Source: an uncultured Lachnobacterium sp. (GTDB lineage: Bacteria; Bacillota; Clostridia; Lachnospirales; Lachnospiraceae). Taken from it: 11,274 nt of DNA. Under the pieces are notes generated by a model. The model had not been told where the DNA came from and ran no database searches. It worked only from the letters and a program-made list of their open reading frames with translations. The number at the start of each line of letters is the position of its first letter. The stretch's first letter is position 1. The stretch covers positions 1 through 11,274 of the forward strand of contig URYB01000056.1 in NCBI GenBank assembly GCA_900552085.1, in the 5' to 3' direction. This document shows, piece by piece, positions 1 to 4,705 of this stretch. A program made the position numbers and the translations under genes.

Positions 1-1
1 T

Positions 2-268
2 ATGAATCCGGATGGCATGTCATTTGACGAACCGACTTCTGCATTGGATCCGGAAATGGTTGGCGAAGTACTTGAAATTATGAAAGAACTTGCGCAGGAT
101 GGAATGACCATGGTTGTGGTAACTCATGAGATGGGATTTGCAAGAGAAGTTGCAACACGTGTCATGTTTATCAATGAGGGACAGATTCAGGAGGAGAGTG
201 GTCCGGAAGAATTTTTCACTAATCCAAAGAATCCACGTTTGTGTGAATTCTTATCAAAAGTCTTATAA
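2..268 (+). CDS. Polar amino-acid ABC transporter ATP-binding protein (GlnQ type), C-terminal part
   Basis: The 5' end lies outside the window; the ATG at base 2 is almost certainly an internal Met (the usual 'LAMNPD' context). The visible 88 residues hold the end of the nucleotide-binding domain: Walker B ending in FDEP (residues 8-11 of the fragment), D-loop SALD (13-16), H-loop histidine in VVVTHEMGFAREVA (H42), and the family-typical tail with FFTNPKNP and FLSKVL. This pattern is that of ATPases energising uptake of glutamine, arginine, cystine or other polar amino acids; the substrate cannot be told from this fragment. It would act at the inner face of the membrane with a permease and a binding protein, presumably encoded upstream. 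The residues before FDEP read GMS, where the family normally has a hydrophobic strand such as VML. The gene is last in its unit, ending 29 bases before a terminator. Confidence 0.93.
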   Translation: MNPDGMSFDEPTSALDPEMVGEVLEIMKELAQDGMTMVVVTHEMGFAREVATRVMFINEGQIQEESGPEEFFTNPKNPRLCEFLSKVL

Positions 269-297
269 AACACAAATTACAAAATATAAAAATGAAA

Positions 298-327
298 CCC
301 CGTCAGAAATCTGACGGGGCATTTTTT
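298..327 (+). terminator. Rho-independent terminator, probably bidirectional
   Basis: A perfect 9-bp stem CCCCGTCAG (298-306) / CTGACGGGG (311-319) with an AAAT loop is followed by CATTTTTTATT on the plus strand. On the minus strand the same hairpin is followed by TTTCATTTTTATATTTTG. It sits between two converging genes (stop at 268, stop at 333) and could end both transcripts. Confidence 0.9.
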
Positions 328-332
328 ATTGC

Positions 333-1223
333 TTATGCATTAATTTTTACAGCTTCGATGTAAATATTTACTGTTCCAAACGGGAACATAAACGGAAAAT
401 GATATGCCTGATTTTCGAAAGCAAATGTATCACCCGGAACATGTTCCGGTGCACCGATGGTAAGTTCCGTAGAGGAATCGTTGGATACATTTACGATAAA
501 CAGACCATTCTGCAGATTCAGAAAATCTTCCAGAGATGCCTGTACATATTCGTCATAATCGCTGAATGTGTCTTTTACATAGCGGGATGCAAAAGCAATC
601 GCAACCTCTTGTTCCATGGATATGTATGTCCGGATTGCGTAGTCTCCGAATATTTCCTGTTTCACACAACATTTTACAGGAATCTCAGTTGCTTCCTTGA
701 TTCCTCCTAATGTGAAATCATCACCGATGAAACGAATGAAATCATTGAAAAGAAGTTCTACAAACATCTCGCCATTGCGGGAGAGTGTAACATTCGAAGA
801 AGCAAAAAGATTGCGGAACAGGTTGCGAACAACAGCAGAATCTTCGATATCTGATTCTACAAGTCCGTTTTTTGAACGATAGTCATTCATAATCTGTTCA
901 AAATCACTGTTGCTTAAAATACCGTCATCCAGTAATACCTGTCCGAGTGAAAGGAATGCTGGTTTTTGTTCTTTTAACAGCTCCATCACCTGTTCATCTG
1001 TCATATATCCAAGTTCTACTGCGAGCTCACCGAATTTCCGATCCTGATGTGTCTGGTGAATGACCGTATCATCGACTTCTGAAGCATTCATGTATCCGGC
1101 ATGAATTGCAAGGGTACCTAACTTTAAGTGATTATCAGCCTGCCGCTGCATTGCGAAAAAAAGCTGTTCCTGTGTCACATATCCGTTGGATAATAAATAG
1201 TTTCCGAAAAATTGTGTATACAT
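333..1223 (-). CDS. CheX-like chemotaxis phosphatase-fold protein with four N-terminal MshEN-type repeats
   Basis: 296 residues with two parts. Residues 5-115 are four copies of a 24-residue motif of the form xLGxxLLxxGYhxxxxLxxhhxxQ, starting at 5, 34, 63 and 92. The exact 29-residue period (24 plus a 5-residue spacer) is that of the MshEN/GspE-N fold, which binds c-di-GMP in MshE. The first three copies end in the expected Gln (Q28, Q57, Q86); the fourth has Y115. Residues from about 130 to 296 resemble the CheX/CheC family. The stretch SLEDFLNLQNG (230-240) holds D233-x2-N236-x22-P259, close to the CheC/CheX signature ExxN(x22)P but with Asp for Glu. CheX proteins dephosphorylate CheY-P. 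The start is backed by GGAAGGGAG seven bases upstream, lying inside the end of the receiver gene; only 3 bases separate the two genes, so translation is probably coupled. No signal peptide or membrane segment is visible. The CheX assignment is from fold-level pattern; phosphatase activity is inferred. Confidence 0.8.
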   Translation of the reverse strand: MYTQFFGNYLLSNGYVTQEQLFFAMQRQADNHLKLGTLAIHAGYMNASEVDDTVIHQTHQDRKFGELAVELGYMTDEQVMELLKEQKPAFLSLGQVLLDDGILSNSDFEQIMNDYRSKNGLVESDIEDSAVVRNLFRNLFASSNVTLSRNGEMFVELLFNDFIRFIGDDFTLGGIKEATEIPVKCCVKQEIFGDYAIRTYISMEQEVAIAFASRYVKDTFSDYDEYVQASLEDFLNLQNGLFIVNVSNDSSTELTIGAPEHVPGDTFAFENQAYHFPFMFPFGTVNIYIEAVKINA

Positions 1224-1226
1224 ATT

Positions 1227-1604
1227 TTATCTCCCTTCCAGGAATTTGCTGACTACCTTAAGTACCTGATCTTTATCCAAAGGTTTCTGGATAAAATCTT
1301 TTGCACCAGCTTCAAGTGCAAACTTCAATTGGGATTGGGTACCAACAGAGGAAGCAATGATAATGTTTGCTTCAGAATCGAATTCCATGATTTCTCTGAT
1401 TGCAGCATTGCCGTCTTTTTTTGGCATAACGATGTCTAGAAAAACGAGGTCTGGCTTGGATTCTTTGTATTTGTCGATTGCATCCTGTCCATCTACAGCC
1501 TCGATAAAAACGGGAGAGCCTAATGTTGAAATGATATCCTTTAGTTGTTTTCTTGCAAGGATAGAGTCGTCAGTAATTAAAATTTTAGCATTTTCCATAC
1601 TCAT
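1227..1604 (-). CDS. Stand-alone CheY-like response regulator receiver
   Basis: 125 residues, a single receiver domain with no output domain. The acidic pocket is D12-D13, the phospho-acceptor is D57 (in VFLDIVMP), the switch Ser/Thr position falls at S85 in IIIASSVG, and the conserved Lys is K107 in QKPLD. All catalytic positions are present, so it should accept phosphate from a histidine kinase, none of which is encoded here. The start ATG (1604-1602) has AAAGGAG eight bases upstream; a second Met two codons later is less well placed. It is the first gene of a two-gene minus-strand unit with the MshEN/CheX protein, its likely partner or phosphatase. It may act in chemotaxis (CheY role) or in another phosphorelay; the sequence does not decide this. 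Confidence 0.93.
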   Translation of the reverse strand: MSMENAKILITDDSILARKQLKDIISTLGSPVFIEAVDGQDAIDKYKESKPDLVFLDIVMPKKDGNAAIREIMEFDSEANIIIASSVGTQSQLKFALEAGAKDFIQKPLDKDQVLKVVSKFLEGR

Positions 1605-1634
1605 ATTTTTGTCTCCTTTTTAAATATTAAGTAT

Positions 1635-1663
1635 ATTTTACTATAAAACACTAAAAAATACAA
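1635..1663 (-). promoter_or_regulatory. Candidate sigma-A promoter for the receiver/CheX unit
   Basis: On the minus strand TTGTAT (1663-1658) lies 17 bases from TAAAAT (1640-1635), about 30 bases before the receiver ATG. The -35 is poor (three of six consensus bases) and the region is very AT-rich, so other -10 choices such as TATAGT (1645-1640) are possible. Confidence 0.35.
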
Positions 1664-1697
1664 TAATATTTGAATATTTTGACAAAAACCACAAAGG

Positions 1698-1726
1698 TTT
1701 TCATTTATAGGAAAAGATGTTACAAT
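1698..1726 (+). promoter_or_regulatory. Candidate extended -10 promoter for the small membrane protein
   Basis: TTTTCA (1698-1703), 17-base spacer, TACAAT (1721-1726), preceded by TG at 1718-1719, which gives an extended -10. The predicted start site is about 30 bases before the ATG at 1763. A consensus TTGACA occurs just upstream (1679-1684) but has no good -10 at 16-18 bases. Confidence 0.5.
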
Positions 1727-1762
1727 AAAATATACGCAAGACAAGCAGGAGGAAAATAATTT

Positions 1763-2107
1763 ATGAAGACAATTTTATTGATGGATATTGTGATTGCTTT
1801 TTTTGGAATTTATCTTGGAGTGATTGCAATCCGAATGAAGAAAACCGGAAAAATCAACAGTGTGGTTGTGGCAGAAGATGAAATAAAAAAGTGCAAGGAT
1901 CCAAAAGCCTATATTAAGAGTTCGTTCCCTTATATGATTTTTTTCGCGATTGTTTCTTTTGTTGTCGGAGTTGTAGGAATTCTTGCAGACCGTAAGATCA
2001 TTCAGGTTGGACGTGTTTGGACATATGTGGAACTGGTTGCTTTTTTGATTGCCCTTGCGATATTTGCACATGGTATGAGAGAAAACCGCAGTAAATATAT
2101 TCTTTAA
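1763..2107 (+). CDS. Small integral membrane protein of unknown function
   Basis: 114 residues that I do not recognise as a named family. Three hydrophobic segments are visible: residues about 4-23, 56-75 and 86-103. The stretch between the first two (24-55) is charged and Lys-rich, and the C-terminus is basic (RENRSKYIL). By the positive-inside rule the charged loop and C-terminus are probably cytoplasmic. The start is well supported by AGGAGG about 10 bases upstream. It is transcribed divergently from the receiver/CheX pair over an AT-rich gap of about 160 bases. No clear terminator follows. There is no catalytic motif, so no function is proposed. Confidence 0.8.
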   Translation: MKTILLMDIVIAFFGIYLGVIAIRMKKTGKINSVVVAEDEIKKCKDPKAYIKSSFPYMIFFAIVSFVVGVVGILADRKIIQVGRVWTYVELVAFLIALAIFAHGMRENRSKYIL

Positions 2108-2192
2108 ATGCTAAAAACTATGATTTATCAGCAAGCTTCTGTAAGTAAAAATTCAGATACGAAATTTGGTAAAAAGTACATGGAATTTATCA

Positions 2193-2221
2193 TTGAAATT
2201 GTACACATATTAAAGTATAAT
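2193..2221 (+). promoter_or_regulatory. Strong sigma-A promoter of the non-coding RNA
   Basis: TTGAAA (2193-2198), an exact 17-base spacer, and a perfect TATAAT (2216-2221). No reading frame starts downstream before 2579, so this promoter points at the structured RNA. The predicted start site is near 2228. Confidence 0.8.
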
Positions 2222-2460
2222 AAGAGAGGTTACAAAAGAATAAATAAAATGTACTTAAGATAAATATTTAGCCTGGGATGTGCGACAACTCCTACTATTT
2301 AGAACCTACATTTACTTTAAACGGGATTCCTATATGAGTTACTGGATGTCAGGCCGCCTCGTATCAGTGGAAGGCAGAAGGTAAACTGCGGTCGCCCACC
2401 TAGCATTAGCTAGGAGTCTAAATTGTAGGAACCGGCATTTTGGGTTACTCATAGAATATA

Positions 2461-2517
2461 CGAAAGAGTTTGTAAAGAACAAAAGAGTTTTGAAAGTACG
2501 AAAGAGAAAAGGAGCTG
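2461..2517 (+). repeat. Degenerate 19-base tandem repeat in the RNA's 3' linker
   Basis: AAAGAG recurs at 2463, 2482 and 2501, exactly 19 bases apart. The first two units agree at most positions (core AAAGAGTTT then AAAG). The nonamer ACGAAAGAG occurs at 2460-2468 and 2498-2506. The stretch is purine-rich and lies between the folded core of the RNA and its terminator. Confidence 0.55.
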
Positions 2518-2542
2518 CCTTGATGGTGGCTCCTTATTATAT
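2511..2542 (+). terminator. Intrinsic terminator of the non-coding RNA
   Basis: The stem is GGAGCTGCC (2511-2519) / GGTGGCTCC (2525-2533), nine pairs of which two are wobbles, with a TTGAT loop. It is followed by TTATTATATTATTATT. The U-tract is interrupted by A residues, so termination may be partial and some readthrough into the next gene is plausible. Confidence 0.75.
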
Positions 2543-2548
2543 TATTAT
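2520..2548 (+). promoter_or_regulatory. Candidate promoter of the SpoIID-like gene, overlapping the terminator
   Basis: TTGATG (2520-2525, in the terminator loop), 17-base spacer, TATTAT (2543-2548). The predicted start site near 2555 leaves a short leader containing AGGAG (2564-2568) before the ATG at 2579. The overlap with a hairpin makes this uncertain. Confidence 0.4.
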
Positions 2549-2578
2549 TGTCATAACAGACACAGGAGTTTAGATGCA

Positions 2579-4312
2579 ATGAAAAAGAAAGACAAAATGA
2601 AACGGCTGGGAGTTTTACTTCTGGTGATAACGGCTATCACGGTGATCATTACATTTGTAATTGTTATGAACATGTCGGATTCGGCAGAGCAGACAGGGCA
2701 AAAACAGGAACATTTCGATGATTCCTACAGCGGATGGATTCGCAATGTTTATATCATGTCAAATAAAGAAAATGAAATTATTATTCTTTATGATCATACG
2801 AATTATATTGCAAAAGGCACCGCACAGAGTGATTATACCGGAGTCGCAGATATCGAACTTTCAAACGGAAAGATTACGCATATTCTGGCAAAATCAGATG
2901 GAATAGAAGGTGTATTAGACCGTTATTCGGAAAAAGAAGTTCAGATCAAAGATTATGAGGCGTTATCCTATGAAGGAACCCTTCCGGTATATGTGGTTTC
3001 CGATTCACTTCTCGTCAGACAACCTGTGCGCCAGATTGCGATGTCGGATCTGGTGATCGGAAATTCAAAGGTGAAACTGATTGTAGCGGATAAGAAGGCC
3101 TGTGCCATTGTCCAGTATTCCAAAGATATTGCAAATAATATCCGTGTACTGTTAAAAAATGGAAATAATATTACTTATTCGGATTTGTACATAAAGAGTA
3201 ACAAAACCTATACAGTAAATGAGAAAAAGGTAAGGGCAAAAAAACTGACAGCAGCAAGCAGTTATTTGAAAGGAAAAAAGAACGGAGAAGAAATCTGCAT
3301 TTCCCCGACAACAGGAAAGTTGTTTGTATGCAACAGCAGAGGTAAAAAAATAGCTGAAGGCTATGAAGGCAATTTTATTATCCGTAAGGAAGCGGATGGA
3401 TATATACTGATCAATGAACTTCCGGTAGAAGATTATGTGCGTTATGTTCTGCCATCCGAGATGCCACTTGGATTTTCTTATGAGGCACTGAAAGCACAGG
3501 CGGCGTCTGCCCGGACATTTGCCTATGGCCAGATGCATAACCAGGCCTACGCACAGTATGGGGCCAATTTAGATGATACGACAGCCTATCAGGTCTATCA
3601 TGCAACGACGACATATGATGTGACAGACCAGGCTGTACTAGACACCAGTGGGATGGTCCTGACATACGATGGTGCTTTGACGGACTGTTATTATTATTCG
3701 ACTTCACCGGGGTACTCGGAGACATTGGAAGTATGGAACGCAGATTCACCGGGATATCTGAAAGGCGAAAACCATACACAGGCGAAAACAAAAGACCTGT
3801 CCAATAAACAGGCATTTCATAAATTTATAAACAAGCAGGTCAAGTCGTATGATTCGGATTCACCTTATTATCGTTGGACCGCCACCATTTCAAATAAGAT
3901 GGGAATGGATCCGGAACTTGGACGCCTGAAAAAAATTAAAGTAAAAGAACGGAGCAGTTCTGGCTACGTGCTTTCGCTTACTGCCAGTTTTGAACAAGGC
4001 GACAGAGACTATGATGCAGAAAATGATATTCGCTTTTTTCTAGGAAAATATATGACGAAACTGGAACTGGCCGATGGAACGGTGCGAACGGATGTGAACT
4101 CGGTTCCGAGCGCATGCTTTGAAGTAAAAAGCCAGAAAAACGGAACGATTGTCTTAACCGGAGGCGGTTTTGGACATGGAATCGGTATGAGTCAGTATGG
4201 GGCGAATGCCATGGGAGAAGAAGGGATGAGCTGGCAGGAAATTCTGCAGTTCTATTATCACGATGTAAAGATTGAAAATATCTTTGATGTGGATCTGGAA
4301 CAGGAAAAATAG
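2579..4312 (+). CDS. SpoIID/LytB-domain membrane-anchored protein, likely peptidoglycan-acting
   Basis: 577 residues. A basic start (MKKKDKMKR) and one hydrophobic segment (about 9-30) form an uncleaved signal anchor; the rest should be outside the membrane. Residues about 45-185 are a beta-rich region of unknown role. The SpoIID/LytB domain runs from about 187 (NIRVLLKN) to 570. It includes LPVEDYV and LPSEMP (281-296), EALKAQAASARTFAY (302-316), YYYSTSPGYSETLEVW (371-386) and GFGHGIGMSQYGA (530-542). Glu294 in PSEMP matches the catalytic Glu of SpoIID, a lytic transglycosylase acting on denuded glycan during engulfment. At 577 residues it is much longer than SpoIID itself (about 340), so it is probably a paralogue rather than the sporulation protein. 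The start follows AGGAG (2564-2568) by 10 bases; an ATG at 2574 opens only a two-codon frame. It stands alone between the RNA and the T-box. Confidence 0.88.
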   Translation: MKKKDKMKRLGVLLLVITAITVIITFVIVMNMSDSAEQTGQKQEHFDDSYSGWIRNVYIMSNKENEIIILYDHTNYIAKGTAQSDYTGVADIELSNGKITHILAKSDGIEGVLDRYSEKEVQIKDYEALSYEGTLPVYVVSDSLLVRQPVRQIAMSDLVIGNSKVKLIVADKKACAIVQYSKDIANNIRVLLKNGNNITYSDLYIKSNKTYTVNEKKVRAKKLTAASSYLKGKKNGEEICISPTTGKLFVCNSRGKKIAEGYEGNFIIRKEADGYILINELPVEDYVRYVLPSEMPLGFSYEALKAQAASARTFAYGQMHNQAYAQYGANLDDTTAYQVYHATTTYDVTDQAVLDTSGMVLTYDGALTDCYYYSTSPGYSETLEVWNADSPGYLKGENHTQAKTKDLSNKQAFHKFINKQVKSYDSDSPYYRWTATISNKMGMDPELGRLKKIKVKERSSSGYVLSLTASFEQGDRDYDAENDIRFFLGKYMTKLELADGTVRTDVNSVPSACFEVKSQKNGTIVLTGGGFGHGIGMSQYGANAMGEEGMSWQEILQFYYHDVKIENIFDVDLEQEK

Positions 4313-4321
4313 AGGAAACAC

Positions 4322-4350
4322 TTGCAGAATCAGATTTCTTGTGTTAAAAT
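4322..4350 (+). promoter_or_regulatory. Promoter of the T-box-pheST operon
   Basis: TTGCAG (4322-4327), 17-base spacer, TAAAAT (4345-4350), preceded by TG at 4342-4343 as an extended -10. The start site near 4357 places it just before T-box stem I. Confidence 0.7.
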
Positions 4351-4365
4351 AGCACACGTGTTAAA

Positions 4366-4616
4366 GGCAATGAATGTGTACAGTAATTCTTAAATCACTT
4401 TCAGAGAGAGGAAGTCACCGGCTGTAAGCTTCCTTAAGACAGATTAAGATATGAATTTTCGCACAGGAGCTTCATGAATGAAAGAGTCCTATTTGTTTAG
4501 TTCATGACGGACGCTGCACGTTAAGCAGAAATGAGAGCCTGTATGACAGATACAGGAATCAGGGTGGTAACGCGGATTAATTCGTCCCTTGCAGGAAGCT
4601 GCAGGGGACTTTTTTA
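4366..4616 (+). promoter_or_regulatory. T-box riboswitch, phenylalanine specificity, controlling pheST
   Basis: The hallmark T-box bulge AGGGTGGTAACGCGG is at 4561-4575, followed by a terminator. The stem I base pairs ATGAA (4370-4374) with TTCAT (4471-4475) and TGTG (4375-4378) with CACA (4462-4465). The loop above has AGTA (4382-4385) on the 5' side and TTC (4458-4460) followed by the purine G4461 on the 3' side, so the specifier reads UUC, a Phe codon. A distal hairpin GGAAG/CTTCC follows AGAGAG near 4403-4433. UGGU in the bulge suits the ACCA end of tRNA-Phe. Uncharged tRNA-Phe should stabilise the antiterminator and switch on pheS, pheT and probably queA; charged tRNA lets the terminator form. 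The gene context agrees with the specifier. Confidence 0.93.
4584..4616 (+). terminator. T-box regulatory terminator
   Basis: The stem is GTCCCTTGCAG (4584-4594) / CTGCAGGGGAC (4599-4609), eleven pairs including one wobble, with a GAAG loop, followed by TTTTTTA. It competes with the antiterminator formed with the T-box sequence at 4561-4575. Confidence 0.92.
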
Positions 4617-4645
4617 TGTTATAAAAATTTTTTTATATAGCATAA
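4614..4645 (+). other. AT-rich hairpin in the pheS 5' leader
   Basis: TTATG (4614-4618) pairs with CATAA (4641-4645) and the stem continues inward through TATA/TATA to AAA/TTT: about 13 pairs with one mismatch and one wobble, and a four-base loop of T. It begins within the terminator's T-run and ends 50 bases before the pheS ribosome binding site. Its function is unknown; mRNA protection or processing is a guess. Confidence 0.5.
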
Positions 4646-4705
4646 AGATCAACTGTGATTTCCAAAAAATAAATAATGAATAAAATAATGAAAAAGGAGA
4701 AAACC

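Larger units (their letters stand above)
2228..2542 (+). ncRNA. Large structured, pseudoknotted non-coding RNA (possibly raiA-motif RNA)
   Basis: A stretch of about 470 bases without a gene holds a promoter (2193-2221), dense base pairing and a terminator (2511-2542), giving a transcript of about 315 nt. Helices seen by eye: TCCTAC-T-ATTTAGA 2290-2303 with 2417-2430 (13 of 14 pairs); TATGAGT 2333-2339 with ACTCATA 2447-2453, continuing to 2343/2443; ATGTC and GG (2346-2353, one bulge) with 2432-2438; TGGG plus CGAC (2274-2286, five-base bulge) with 2391-2398; hairpin CCTAGC-ATTA-GCTAGG 2399-2414; small hairpin 2356-2359/2372-2375; outer GTACTT 2251-2256 with AAGTAC 2494-2499. Several of these cross, so the fold is a complex pseudoknot. 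That argues against rod-shaped 6S RNA. Size, pseudoknots, host lineage and stand-alone transcription are compatible with the raiA motif, but I cannot confirm that from memory. It could also act as a leader of the downstream gene. Confidence 0.78.

Noticed and set aside
399..710. Plus-strand open frames inside the CheX-like gene and other long antisense frames (for example 3152-3538 and 8095-8571)
   Set aside because: They are shadows of well-supported genes: no recognisable protein family, unlikely composition and no convincing ribosome binding sites.
1679..1684. Perfect TTGACA as the -35 for the small membrane protein
   Set aside because: No good -10 lies 16-18 bases downstream; the nearest (TTATAG at 1705) is 20 bases away. 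The extended -10 at 1721-1726 fits better with the weaker TTTTCA.
2271..2460. Cobalamin or other known metabolite riboswitch, tmRNA or SRP RNA
   Set aside because: No B12 box, no tmRNA-type 5' end or tag frame, and no SRP Alu/S-domain loop signature was found. The downstream gene is not a typical target.
2228..2542. 6S RNA (ssrS) as the identity of the non-coding RNA
   Set aside because: 6S RNA is a long rod with a central bubble. Here the strongest helices cross each other as pseudoknots, and no continuous rod can be drawn.
2574..2582. ATG at 2574 as the start of the SpoIID-like gene or a regulatory mini-frame
   Set aside because: It reads ATG CAA TGA, only two codons. The overlap with the real ATG at 2579 looks incidental.
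4676..4705. Upstream in-frame ATG as the pheS start
   Set aside because: It has no ribosome binding site and lengthens the protein beyond the family N-terminus; the ATG at 4706 has AGGAG six bases upstream.
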